64,000 nt of DNA from Congeria kusceri (GCA_027627225.1 CM051027.1:41601618-41665617); one strand, 5' to 3'. Shown: positions 11,751 to 22,761, counted from the stretch's first letter. The notes: generated by a model not told the origin, from the letters alone. Numbers and translations are program-made.

Positions 11751-12894
11751 CAACAAATCAACCCATCCAACTAATAGTCCGATAACTAATTATGGTGCCA
11801 GAGCATCTTCTTTCTCTTTTTTCTAGAATACCAACGTAGCTGGTATCGAACATATTTGAAAATACTTTAATTTTCAACCTGAGGCTTTCAAGCCTATAAT
11901 GTTATCTGTTTAATATATGGAACATACAAGTAGTAAACAGTGAATTCTTATGGATTCTCTGAAAGTGTCAATATCCTCGAAATGCATTTACATAAAAATA
12001 GCGAAATGTGAAATAGGTTTGGTGTTAGCCATGTATCCTTTATGCAGAAACGCGGTGTCTGTCTCATGGGTACACGTTACTCCCCTCACCACGAAGAGGT
12101 CCCAAACAAGGAGGGGTATTTATTGAACTTTTTTTTTGTTTAGTTTTTTGTGTGTTTTTTGTGTGTGTTTTTTTATGTGTTTTTTAGGAACATATGATCA
12201 TTGTAAATCGACAAAATTCTACCTATGTAGATTCTTTCGAAAGGTTAGAGACAATAGTTTCAAAAGAAATGTTAGTTCAAATTGTGGAAGCTACGAAAAT
12301 GTATTAATTACACTGAAAGCGCGGATATTACCAAGTACACCCAATCTACAATAAAATACCACTGGCTTCTATTGAAAGACAAACTAAATAAAGAATATCG
12401 GGTTTTCATCGTTTTGGGACTTATTTCATAATCTGTTTATTGTAGTTCTTTAATCATTCAAATAGAATATGTATGGACAAAAAGAAAGATTAATGAGCAA
12501 CTCTGGCAGAAATAGTGTGAAAAAAAAATAAATCAAAGTTTTTTGTATCTTCAAGTGTTCATTTTAAATCATTTTTTATTGTAGAATAACTGCAATATAC
12601 AAGGTTAAGGTGAAATGTAAAACAAGCACACGAGTATATAAAGACAATAAGCATAATTCCCTGATTTTGCCAAAATGATATTTTGTACATAAAATCATAT
12701 CAACACACTCAATAAAAAAAACATTCGACAAGCACCCCTGTAATTTTGTGTGCATTGGACGTTTCGAGTTGCTAGAACAATTAGTCGCGAAGACTAACAG
12801 TAGATACTAAAGTCTAATTTAAGATATGTCTGTCCCTTTCTCGCGTATGAAGCAATTGTGCTTACCAATTTAAAAGATGCTCACAATCAAAAGT
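11751..12894. other. 3' flank of the integrase-OTU gene inside the transposon
   Basis: AT-rich sequence with a T/G-rich run at about 12128-12190. On the minus strand an AATAAA occurs at 12580-12575, about 315 bases past the stop of the integrase-OTU gene, and could be its polyadenylation signal. No other coding sequence is evident. Confidence 0.4.
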
Positions 12895-15381
12895 TCACTG
12901 CCAATGTACGTCACGTAGCTCATACCAGTTACCTCCTATTGCGTACAGCCCGAGCCAAGCGGAATACCACCTTGACCCAGCAAACCTAAGGAGCGATCTT
13001 ACGCCGCACATGACGCCACTTTTACGCCCAAACGTGCGACTTAATAGAGGTACACTGACAGGTCGTGGTACAGAGGACATTCGTGAAGGGCTTAGTAAAA
13101 TTCGTCGATAGCCAATGGAACGAACTACATCGGCGAATAATAACGAAACTCGTTGCAAGGTGTAGCGCATATGAGGATATAGAGAAACTGTCACAATAAC
13201 TATTTCACGTAAAATCTCGTTCGGAAGTAAAGGTCTGTCTAAGGAAGGATCATCATTTTCATCATCAATGTGATTGATTTCTCTGGGTTCTGATTGTATC
13301 CCATATTCAGGTGTATCGATTGTGTCTCTATAGGTCTCTCTCGATTCAGCTTCCCGTTCGTCTTCTCTCTCAATTTCAACATCATCTGTGTTCTCATTTT
13401 CATGCATATCAATGTGTCTTTGTAGGTGTTGCAGATTTATGTCACAATCGGGTTCAACAGTAAAGTCTGTTTCGATTTCTCTCGATCCGGTTTCTCTGTG
13501 AAACTTCCGTAGCAAACCCAGTTTGTACGATTCTTCCAGGGCTAGGGAAACATAATGTTCGCCTTTGTTTTCAGGCAAGTAACCCAATGTGTAAGAGGCA
13601 ATATCTTCTGCATATACTCCATCGTTAGACACAAGTCTTGTATGGTCAATGCCTTCTGAATTCAGTATGAGAAACTGGCAATTTAGTTCTCTCGAAAGGG
13701 CAACAAGTGTGAGATGGTCTCCGTACGTGGTCGGTTGCCTCATCCTTTCCAAGTACACAGATATATTTCCTTGGACAAAGTCTTTGTAGTGCTCTCTATT
13801 GTTTTCAAGATGTGTAACGGCCATTTCGCGCAGGCTTGCGGCGTTTTGGTACAAACCAACTTTAGTCAGTTGATTGCTAATGGCACTAAATTGGCAGTCG
13901 CCGTCACCTTCCGGGTCATAAATAATTCTTGACCTGTGATCACTCCATAATTGTACATCTTTATGTCCATTCCTGCTGCATTGATTTTCAAATGAAACGT
14001 CTGCTGTTTCATTGCATGAATTGCTTCGACTGTTATCGTCCTCACTGCAAACGTTGTCGTCATGAAGAACAATATAGTACTTCCGTTTGTGTTGGCGTTT
14101 TTGCTCCATCAATTGAAACTCTCTTATTGACCATTTTCTCCGTCTGTGTTCTTCTTCGATCGTTCGACTGGTGATGTTTTCAACGCTTATCCACCTACCG
14201 TGTGTGATTTCTTCATTGTCCCGATATTTGACCAGGTACTTGTCAAACGTTTTGTTCCTTTTCAAAACTACACCACGAAGAATATACTCTTTATATGGAA
14301 CCCTTCTGGCACCAAAGGGATATTTCACTAGGACTTTATCTCCTTTTTGATATATTGAGCATGCTTTACTCTTCCAGTATCTGGCCATCACTCTTCTATC
14401 ACATCTTGCAGATGCCTCTGCTGCCTTTTTTCGTGATTCATTAACATCAATGTCTCTGCCAAAATAAATGTTGAATGGCGTTTGGTAGCCTAACACTTCT
14501 TTTGGTTGTCGATTCATTGCGGAGGCTACGTCTTCAAGACATTCCACCCAATTATAGCCCGTTCTTGCTTTCTTCATCATATCATACCTGATCTTAGACC
14601 GTATGATTCTGTTCTGGCGCTCTACTTTTCCCTGGCTTTGCGGATGGTAAGGCCGGCTTTTGATGACTTTTACTTTCTTACTCCTCAAAAACCGCTTGAC
14701 ATTTCCCAAAAATTCAGGTCCATTGTCACTTTGAAGAATATGCGGGTACCCATTCTCTAAAAACACTGACTTTAACGCTCTTGCAACGTGCTCAGCCGAT
14801 TTACTTTCAAGGGGGCGTAGGAAAACGAACCTTGAAAATACATCAACAATTGTAAGAATGTACTTGTACTTTGTTTCAGAAACGGAGATTTCTTGCATTT
14901 TTAGCAAGTCAATCTGAACTCTTTCAAACACGTTGCTGGAATGAATTGGCTTTATCGGTGGTTTGTTTGTAAATTTAGCATGGACTTCGCCATGCTTTTG
15001 ATGCTTCGTCAAAACACGTCGCACGTTGGTCTCACTGACGGATGTGTACTTACTTTTCAAAGAATAAGCAACAGCTCTTGCACCAGCACCCTTCGTTTCT
15101 TTGAATTTTTGTTTGACTAGTTGTTGAATGGAAGATTTGCGAACAACCAGTTTTCCATCATGAACGAGATTTTCTCCTCGTAGAGACAAACGATGTTTGT
15201 TTCTCGAAAACATCACAAGGGCGCTTTTCTCGACAGTGCTTCTCTTACTTACCTTGCGTTTGTATTTACCCTGAACTAACTGTAAAAGGGTTTTATACTT
15301 CTCATCGTCAACAGGTCTCATTATTGTTTTAATATTCAAACTAGAATATATGGAACAAACAAGTGATAAGGCGAATTGCAA
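12895..15381 (-). CDS. Ginger-like transposase: DDE integrase + OTU protease + F-box-like C-terminus
   Basis: One uninterrupted frame of 828 codons. The likelier start is Met21 (minus strand, 15321), giving 808 residues. In 828-residue numbering, residues 25-145 are a basic helix-rich region without an obvious H2C2 zinc finger. Residues 150-310 are a retroviral-type integrase core with D158 (QIDLL), D219 (QSDNGPEF) and E254 (GKVERQNR), so the DDE triad is complete. Residues 330-410 are a basic C-terminal integrase-like domain. Residues 485-612 are an OTU cysteine protease with GDGDC (Cys496) and EHYVSL (His609). Residues 718-762 (LLPNEILREI...RVSLLFADVV) look like an F-box, and the tail holds WYSAWLGL...GNWYEL. 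The integrase would cut and rejoin the element ends. The OTU and F-box parts suggest a link to ubiquitin, which is inference. It lies between the TIRs and is apparently intact. Similar host proteins are annotated KRAB-A domain-containing 2-like. Confidence 0.85.
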   Translation of the reverse strand: MQFALSLVCSIYSSLNIKTIMRPVDDEKYKTLLQLVQGKYKRKVSKRSTVEKSALVMFSRNKHRLSLRGENLVHDGKLVVRKSSIQQLVKQKFKETKGAGARAVAYSLKSKYTSVSETNVRRVLTKHQKHGEVHAKFTNKPPIKPIHSSNVFERVQIDLLKMQEISVSETKYKYILTIVDVFSRFVFLRPLESKSAEHVARALKSVFLENGYPHILQSDNGPEFLGNVKRFLRSKKVKVIKSRPYHPQSQGKVERQNRIIRSKIRYDMMKKARTGYNWVECLEDVASAMNRQPKEVLGYQTPFNIYFGRDIDVNESRKKAAEASARCDRRVMARYWKSKACSIYQKGDKVLVKYPFGARRVPYKEYILRGVVLKRNKTFDKYLVKYRDNEEITHGRWISVENITSRTIEEEHRRRKWSIREFQLMEQKRQHKRKYYIVLHDDNVCSEDDNSRSNSCNETADVSFENQCSRNGHKDVQLWSDHRSRIIYDPEGDGDCQFSAISNQLTKVGLYQNAASLREMAVTHLENNREHYKDFVQGNISVYLERMRQPTTYGDHLTLVALSRELNCQFLILNSEGIDHTRLVSNDGVYAEDIASYTLGYLPENKGEHYVSLALEESYKLGLLRKFHRETGSREIETDFTVEPDCDINLQHLQRHIDMHENENTDDVEIEREDEREAESRETYRDTIDTPEYGIQSEPREINHIDDENDDPSLDRPLLPNEILREIVIVTVSLYPHMRYTLQRVSLLFADVVRSIGYRRILLSPSRMSSVPRPVSVPLLSRTFGRKSGVMCGVRSLLRFAGSRWYSAWLGLYAIGGNWYELRDVHWQ

Positions 15382-15615
15382 GAAATAAATTATGTCCTGT
15401 TCCTATCTTCTCCTATACTTTCTCAGAGAGTCAGGCAATTCCATTCAGCCTCAGCGATGCCACAGCTGTACGTAAATAAAATAATGATAAAACTATAATG
15501 TTTCTTCTTAAGATAGAAAAAAAAGATGATCTCTGCTATGGATATGACCATTCGTACATTGTACGTTTAAAAGTCTTTAAAACATATCCCTTAATACATA
15601 ATATTACATGTAGTT

Positions 15616-15933
15616 TTATCTACACTTTTTCCATTCATACGCCACACAAACACTAAAATTGTACATGAACACGTGGTGGCTTACTGATAGCACATTGGTA
15701 GCAAAATGTTTCGCAGAGTAAACAATGTGGCATTTATCACATGCTACACCTTGTTTTCTATGTAATATAACAATTACGAATATTTTTATCTTAAACATAT
15801 GTAATATAGCTTTTTGAGCGTTTTCATTGGCTACTTTTGTTTGACTGACCAATCGCGTTACGTTATTTTGCTGAAATGACGTTGCAACGTCAAGTGACGT
15901 CACGCAATGTAAACAACTTTCCGGTTTTATCAT
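15616..15933 (-). pseudogene. Possible degenerate PHD-finger fragment upstream of the transposase
   Basis: A 105-codon open frame on the transposase strand, about 235 bp upstream of it. Its second half contains ACDKCHIVYSAKHF and ends EWKKCR, which resembles the spacing of a PHD zinc finger (CDxC, aromatic, then W and CxxC), but several expected Cys/His are missing. PHD fingers are known in some Ginger transposases. This could be a decayed exon of that kind or chance. It overlaps the promoter-like motifs at 15820-15905. Confidence 0.25.
15820..15905 (-). promoter_or_regulatory. Promoter-like cluster upstream of the integrase-OTU gene
   Basis: A perfect CRE palindrome TGACGTCA lies at 15895-15902. 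A second TGACGT half-site pair surrounds 15877-15890 (ATGACGTTGCAACGTCA). CCAAT boxes occur in both orientations (ACCAATCGCG near 15848 and a minus-strand GCCAATGAAAA near 15826). The cluster lies about 450-580 bases upstream of the likely start on the same strand. Transcriptional use is inferred from motif clustering only. Confidence 0.35.
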
Positions 15934-15988
15934 GACGTTTACGTAAATATTAATTTTCTTTACTAATTTAAAAGCATGTGATAAAAAA

Positions 15989-16135
15989 GATCAGACACTC
16001 GTTGTCATTTCATACCATGATTTATTAAACTCGTCCAGGAAATTTGTAAGTAAGCTCGCCAAAGGCTACCTTACTAACAAAAGTCCTGAACTCGTTTAAT
16101 AAAATATGATATGAAATGACAACTCGTGTCAGATC
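15989..16135. repeat. Fold-back (hairpin) element of about 147 bp
   Basis: The left arm beginning GATCAGACACTCGTTGTCATTTC is repeated inverted at the right end (GAAATGACAACTCGTGTCAGATC) with a few mismatches. The inner parts also pair (TTTATTAAAC with GTTTAATAAA, and AGGTAGCC-like with GGCTACCT), so nearly the whole segment can form one hairpin. This is MITE-like or a transcribed hairpin. It lies between the transposase promoter and the right TIR array. Confidence 0.7.
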
Positions 16136-16159
16136 CTATATATATTATATTATTATATA

Positions 16160-17620
16160 GATGACTAGAGGGAATATGTTTTACGTGTTGATGACTGATA
16201 AATCATGTAGTCCGACCAACGTGTATCACATCAATAACATTGTTCCTTTGCCATTTATCAGTCGCAATAACCTAGTCTAGACCATAACAAATCATATTTT
16301 TAATGTTTGTAAGTGAAATGTATAGTTATATACACTTTACAATCATGAAAAAAATAATAACACATCTAGACGTTATTACACTTAAGGGCGAAAAATAAGT
16401 GTTATAAAAACAAAGTTTATTACACTTCAGAGCGTTACGATTAACAGGATCTCGGTAGAGTAAATTCCGTCTTTAGTGAAATTAATGCCATAACACTAAC
16501 CTATAAAGGTATAAACGATGAACAAAGGAAAAACGTTTTTGTTGTAAAGACGGATAATCATGAAATCCGTCAAAAGTGTATCAAGTCGTTTAACATTGTT
16601 CGTTTGTCAATCATCAGTCGCATAACCACTATTCTAGACCATAATTCATTAAAGTTCTTAGTTATGATTGTCGAATATATAATTATATACAATTTCCAAC
16701 CAAGAAAAAAAGTTCATAACACTTCATGGCGTTATTGCACTTAACGTATTAAGATATAGGAGGTTGGTAGAACAGACTCTGTTTTTAGTTTCATTTCCTA
16801 CCAAGAAAAAGTTTCTTACACTTCAGGGCTCTATTACACTTTAGGGCGACAATCAAGTGTAATAATTTAATAAAGTTTTAAACACTTCCGGACGTTAAGA
16901 TTTTCACCGTGTCGGTAGACTAGACACTAGTCTCCGTCTTTTTAGGAATTGATGTTATTTCACTTGATGGACTAATGAAAAACTGTTTTAGTTGCTAATA
17001 CAGATATCGTGTAGTCTGATAAAACTACATCAGAACGCTATTTTTGTTCGTTTGTCATTTTTCAGTCGCATTGCCACTATTCTAAACCATAATCCTTTAA
17101 ATGTTCACGTTTGTTTGTTAAAGATAGAATAATATACAATTTCTAACTAAGACAAAAAGAGTGTATTACTATTCCGGTCGTTATAACACTTCAGGGCGGT
17201 AAACAAGTGTAATAATGTAATAAAGTTTATTACACTTCGAGGCGTTAAGAATTAAAAGAAGTCAGTAGAATAGTCTCCTTCTTAAGTGAAATAGATGCTT
17301 TTTCACCTACCATTACAAAATGAACAAAAGAAACATGTTGTTAGTTTTAAAGACTGATAAATCTTGTAGTCCGTCCAAAGTGTATCACATCGTTAACAAT
17401 GTTGGTTTTTCATTCATCAGTCGCATTACCACATTTTTATACCATTATACGTTATATTTCTCAAGAATGTTTGTTTAGTATTTGATGATATACAATTTTC
17501 AACAAAGATAAAAGTTTATTACACTTTGGGGCGTTATTACACTTCAGGGCGGCAAGCAAGTGTAATAATGTAATAAAGTTTATTACACTTCAGGTCGTTA
17601 TTACACTTCAGGTTGTAACA
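16160..17620 (-). repeat. Right terminal inverted repeat array
   Basis: About four to five units of some 300-370 bp, all with a TTACACTTCAGGGCG-like motif and a GTCCGNCCAAAGTGTATCAC-like motif. The outermost unit (17288-17616) is the near-perfect mirror of 8012-8340. The next (about 16930-17287) mirrors 11327-11750. Inner units are progressively more diverged, as if the terminus had been duplicated repeatedly. Confidence 0.8.
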
Positions 17621-18065
17621 CCGCACCATGTCATGAAATTTATAAAAAAAAAAAAACGATGGACATCCAGTTTTACGAAAGGATTCCGTCATTAACGTAA
17701 CGCACAGCCTCCCGGTAGAAATCATACTGAACAATCACGCATTGCTCCTTAAGCCAGATAGTCAAGATGATAAAATCAATAGTACTATCCGATAGACAGT
17801 CAGCTGTTCGGTACTTTTCCGAAGATTTTCGGCTGCTATCGACTTTAACTGATTATCGATACTTACTTATCTAAGATTCAATCGGTAATAAATTTTATGC
17901 TTTCAAACCCTCAACAATTTAATCTGGCTGTCTTGTTAGCGCTGCAATGTTTTTTGCAAGAATATATCAGTATGCAACATATAAAGTGAAACTCCTCTGT
18001 TTTTATCCAATTGTATTCTATGTTGGAAAATATTAAGGTTAACAATGAATCCATAGTCTTTAATA
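17621..18065. other. Intergenic sequence, nothing recognised
   Basis: AT-rich flank of the Ginger-like element with an A-run near 17643-17656. No gene or repeat could be supported. Confidence 0.4.
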
Positions 18066-18173
18066 GTAACAACTAACTACAACAACAACTACTACTACTG
18101 GTGCTACTACTACTACTATTACTGCTAGTATTACTACTATTACTGCTAGTATTACCACTTCTAATATTATTAA

Positions 18174-18215
<42 letters not shown>

Positions 18216-18230
18216 CACTACTACTACACT
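18066..18230. repeat. (ACT)n trinucleotide microsatellite
   Basis: Interrupted ACT/TACTACT repeats, with a pure run at about 18173-18215. Confidence 0.95.
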
Positions 18231-18599
18231 GTTCGAACACCAATATTAATTTAAGATGAATTCAATCATTATTAATTATTGTACTGTCATTAAACCGATC
18301 ATACCGCCCCATGCTTTTACCAGTGATACATGAATAACCTAATTAATTTACGTTAACATAATGGTTATTTGTTAGGCAAATTTAACAAATAAACAATGTA
18401 AGAACATAATTGCAGGAATGAGTGAAACTTATTTGGTATCAGACGAGTGTAGTTATTCTTAAAGACGTTCGCAACAAAAAGAACATAATTGGGTTAATTT
18501 CTCCGTTTGCTTAATTTTTTCTTTATTGTATATAGGTTACAATATACTAATTTCATCTCCAATGTCCATTCAAAATAAATTATTTTAATAGTAAACGTT

Positions 18600-19680
18600 C
18601 ATAAAGCATATTAAATAATCAAAAACACACTTATGCAATGAATATCCAAACAAATCAGCTCAAGATGATCCATTATGATTTCCATGCTATTTTTGGTAAT
18701 TGATACGTTGTTTATGTAAACCATGTTAAAACGAAACAGGAAAAAGGCTACACAGGTACCCTATTTGAAATCAAATATTTCCCAAACAAGTAGGGTAAGT
18801 CATGCTTTTTATTAATGTTTTTGGGGTAAGTATACTTTGATGCATGTATGTGCGAAATTTTAGAAAATATGTCGTTGGGAATAAAATATGCATTTGATAA
18901 AATATAGGTTTCAGATAGCATTATTAGTTCCCATTTTACACCCTTAAATGTCCAGTCAAATTCATTTTAGCAGTATATGTTGGTAAAGCGTTTTTATTAT
19001 CAACATACAATTGTATTTTGCCAAACAAAGCATGTAAAACATATCAGTAGAAAGATCCGTAACCTTGTTTGAATTTTTTTTATCCTATATACTTTAAACA
19101 TTGATAAAAATTCAAACTGAAAAAAGGGGGCTTCTATAGGTACGGTATTCAAAACCCAATATTTCCAGAACAAGGCCGGTGACCCCTATTGTTTAAGACT
19201 GTTTTAGTTTCAGTTTACAATGACGCAAGTATATGGGATCTTTTAACAAAACCTGTCGTTTGGAACAAAATATATTTAAATATTTGAATATTTATTGACG
19301 ATTTCACAGGCATATTTAATGAACAATTAACCTAGTTAAGCGTCCATTAAAAGTTATGATTTTAATGGTAACTGTAGATTAAGCGCGTTTTATCATTAAA
19401 CTGCACTTGTATATTGCCAAACGAAACATTAAAAAAGATACATTAAAAAACCACCATCCTTGTTTGAAAATGAACGAATTATATAATTCCACACTGCTAA
19501 TCAAACAAAATGAAAAAAGGGCTTCGACAGGTACCGTATTCAAAACCAAATATATCCGGAACAAGGGCGACGACCCCTACTTTTTAACAATGTTTTAGGT
19601 TTAGGATACATTGATGCAAGTTTGTGCAAATTTTTAAGAACATCTGTTGTCGAACGACTTTAAGTAATATACCCTACGTT
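18600..19680. repeat. Diverged tandem repeat, period about 384-391 bp, three units
   Basis: The block GGTAC(C/G) followed by TATT(C/T)AAAA..AAATAT(T/A)TCC and then ACAAG occurs at 18755, 19139 and 19530. A TTGCCAAAC(A/G)AA block precedes it in the second and third units. Units are strongly diverged. No reading frame is conserved between them, so I treat it as non-coding. Confidence 0.65.
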
Positions 19681-20031
19681 AATCTCTGAAGTTATCTAAT
19701 ACATAAACATTTTGAAGTCAAATAATTATTTATACTGTGTATCCTATACTGAAAAGCAATCTTCAGGGAACATTCAGCGCATTAGAAATAATGATGACTT
19801 CATTGTAGTGACTTCATTTTTTTTTTCTTGTATAAAAAATGGAGAAGTTGACACAAATGTGCAATTCTAAATAATTTTTAATAAAACGCAACCGCAATTC
19901 AAATTCAATTAAAATTACTGTCAAGCAAATCGATATCAAGCCAAAGGAGCATATTATTAGTTTGTTCTTGTTTTTATTTGTCATTATATTTTTTTCTAAC
20001 ACATAAAATGTATCTTTATCACATCCGTTTT

Positions 20032-21579
20032 TAGCTCACCTGAGCACAACGTGCTCATGCTGTGCTTTTGTGATCGTTTTTGGCCGTCGTGCGTCGTCAA
20101 TATTTACCTTGTTAACACTCTAGAGGCCACGTTTATTAGCCAATCTTTATTAAACTTGGTCAGAAAATTTGTCCCAATGATATCTCGGCCGAGTTCGAAA
20201 CAGGGTCATGTGGGGTCAAAAACTAGGTCACTAGGTCAAATTGAAGAAAAAGCTTGTGAACACTCAAGAAGTCACATTTTTTGCCAAATCAACATGAAAC
20301 TTGCTCAGAACATTTGTTCTAATGATATCTCGGCCGAGTTCGAAAATGGTTCCGGTCCGTTGAAAAACATGGCCGCCAGGGGGCGAGGCAGTTGTCCTTA
20401 TATGGCTAATGAAAAAGCTTGTGAACATTCTAGAAGTCACATTTTTTACCCAATCAACATTAAACTTGCTCAGAACCTTTGTTCTTACGATATCTTGACC
20501 GAGTTCGAAAATGGTTCCGGTCCGTTGAAAAACATGGCCGCCAGGGGGCGGGGCAGCTTTCCATTTTATGGCCATAGAAAAAGCTTGTGAACACTCTAGA
20601 AGTCACATTTATTGCCTAATCTTTATGAAACTTAGTCAGAACATTTGTCTTAATGATATCTCAGCTGAGTTCGAATCTGGGTCATGTAGGATCAAAACCT
20701 AGGTCACTAGGTCAAATTGAAGACAAAGCTTGTTAACACTCAAGTCACATTTTTTTGCCCAATCAACATGAAGCTTGCTCAGAACATTTGTCTTAATGAT
20801 ATCTCTCTGAATTCGAATTTGGGTCATGTGGGGTCAAAAACTAGGTCACTTGGTCAAACTGAAGAAAAAGCTTCTTAACACTCTAGGAGCCACATTTTTT
20901 GCTCAATTATCTTGAAACTTGGTCAGAACATTTGTCCCAATGATATCTCGGCCAGGTTTGAAAATGGTTCCGCTCCGTTGAAAAACATGGCCGCCAGGGG
21001 CCGAGACAGTTTTCGTTATGTGGCTGAAGAAAAAGCTTGTTTACACTCTAGAAGTCACATTTTTTGCCCAATCAACATGAAACTTGCTCAGAACCTTTGT
21101 TCTTATATCTCGGCTGAGTTCGAAAATGGATCCGCTCCGTTAAAAAACATTGCCGCCAGGGGGCGGGGCAGTTTTCCTTATATGGCTATTGAAACGGCTT
21201 GTGAACATTCTAGTAGCCACATTTTTTGCCAAATCAACATGAAACTTGCCCAGATCCTTTGTTCCAATGATATTTCGGAGGAGTTCGAAAATGGCTCATG
21301 TGTGGTCGAAAACTAGGTCACTAGGTCAAAAAGAAAAAAAATGTGAAAATCTCTAGTTTTGCCTAATCTTGCTCAGAACATTAGTTTCAATAATATTTTA
21401 GGACAAGTTCGAAACTGGGTCATGTGGGGTAAAAAAAACTAGGTCACCATGGCAAAACTGAACAAAAAGTCTTAAAACATTCTTGAGGCCACATTAATTC
21501 TAAAGGCCAATCATCACGAAACTTGCTCAGAACAGTTTAGTTCCTTAGCCTCTCAGGTGAGCCTGTGGACCCTCTTGTT
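20032..21579 (-). mobile_element. Minisatellite (Helentron/pearl-like) element, full length
   Basis: On the minus strand it starts AAACAAGAGGGTCC and ends in the hairpin GCACGTTGTGCTCAGGTGAGCTA. Between them lie about nine to ten copies of a 130-170 bp unit containing AACACTCTAGAAGTCACATTT, GAAACTTGCTCAGAACATTTG and TATCTCGGCCGAGTTCGAA. Some units add AACATGGCCGCCAGGGGGCG. Open frames across the array simply read the repeat. Elements with this layout in bivalves have been described as pearl or non-autonomous Helitron (Helentron) elements; the class is inferred from the termini. Confidence 0.7.
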
Positions 21580-21867
21580 TTGGATTAAGTATGCGCTATG
21601 ATACCCGTTGACAACGAGCCTGGTACATATACACATCAGAAAGTAGTGTCTTAGCTGTTACAGTGGGAACCTTTCTATAAAAATTATCATTTTAATTTTC
21701 CCATGCTACAAATAATGAAAATAATACTTAATTATTAGATTAATATTCAACACAAAGTTTGGAAAATTAGACGACGCTTTGTAGTAGGAATTTTGTTTAT
21801 AAGGTTCAAATAAGTTCGATTTCTAATTATTTACAAATCTTAAGAATCGTACACCTTAAGAATAGGT

Positions 21868-22740
21868 CACACATAGGTCGCCGTCCGATTACCGACCACC
21901 GACAACTGAAATTGCGACGACCAACGACAACCTCTGGCGACCAAAATCCAGAAAAAAGCAATGGAATTTTAGTCGGAGACTGGTCGGCGATTGATCAAAG
22001 ACTGGTCGGCGACCGGTCGTACGAAAAGTCGGCGATCGTCTTCCGACCATCAACAACCATCAAAGACTGGCTGGCGACTATCTTGTGTAAATATAAGAAA
22101 CTGAATGTATTCGTGTTGTTTTGTTGATTATATAATTCAATTCAATTATAATTTTTATATAATAATTATTTATTTACTATGCCCGGCAGCACATTTTAAT
22201 GTTTAGGTAAACTATCAAGTACACTTTCCATATCCGGCAATATCCTCTTGTCCCTGCTCTTCTCCTTATTTGAAAAGGCATGCTAACACTTTAAAATTAT
22301 AACTGTTACGTTTTTTGTCACGTTTAAAAGAATGATTGTAAAAGTGTGCGTTCATTGTTAAATGTGTTTTGGAGACGTAGGTAACATGGCGAGCGGTCGT
22401 AAAATGGTCTGTGACTAATCGCCGACCAGTCGGCAATCAGTAGGCGATCAATCGCTGACCAGTCGGCGATCAAAAATTTGTCTGCGACAAATCACACTTG
22501 GTTTGCGACTAGTCGGTGATCGTCGCAGACCAGTCTGCGATTGATCGCCGATGAAAAAAACAACGAAAACCTTCTCACGACCTGTTTTGGTCGGCAAACG
22601 GTCTTCGATGCAAGATGGGTCTGAAGACCAGTCGGCGACCATCGGCCGATCTCCAACAACCTGTTAAGCCCTGGTTACACATAGCCTGCGACCAACTAAA
22701 GACCAACTCCCGACCATCAACAATCAGTGGTTGCTGACGG
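21868..22740. repeat. Low-complexity fold-back repeat built from GGTCGGCGAT motifs
   Basis: Dozens of variants of GTCGGCGACC/GGTCGCCGAT occur on both strands, so the two halves can pair. Both borders carry a similar phrase: GGTCACACATAGGTCGCC near 21870 and GGTTACACATAGCCTGCGACC near 22673. The central part (22100-22380) is ordinary AT-rich sequence. This looks like a non-autonomous element with subterminal repeats; the class is unknown. Confidence 0.5.
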
Positions 22741-22761
22741 TCTTTAAAAGGTCTATATTTG

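Larger units (their letters stand above)
8012..17620 (-). mobile_element. Ginger-like DNA transposon with long composite TIRs
   Basis: The left end (8012-8340, starting ACAACCTGAAGTGTAATAAC) is repeated in inverted orientation at the right end (about 17288-17616), with roughly a dozen differences by eye over some 330 bp. Further inverted sub-repeats follow inward: 11327-11750 on the left and about 16160-17245 on the right. The right terminus has four extra bases, so read inward it starts TGTTACAACC. CCGC flanks both ends (8008-8011 and 17621-17624) and may be a 4-bp target duplication. The interior has one long minus-strand gene encoding a retroviral-type integrase fused to an OTU protease. 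TIRs, an integrase-type transposase, a terminal TGT and a 4-bp duplication fit the Ginger class. A 3-kb LINE lies within the left TIR array; without it the element is about 6.6 kb. Confidence 0.65.

Noticed and set aside
13714..14760. Plus-strand frames within the integrase-OTU gene
   Set aside because: They are antisense to a clearly coding 828-codon frame.
8012..17620. Maverick/Polinton element, because of long TIRs and an integrase
   Set aside because: No DNA polymerase B, packaging ATPase or capsid gene is present, and the size without the LINE is only about 6.6 kb.
20051..21316. Open frames of 134-179 codons
   Set aside because: They read through minisatellite units and repeat the same peptide. 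They do not represent a gene.
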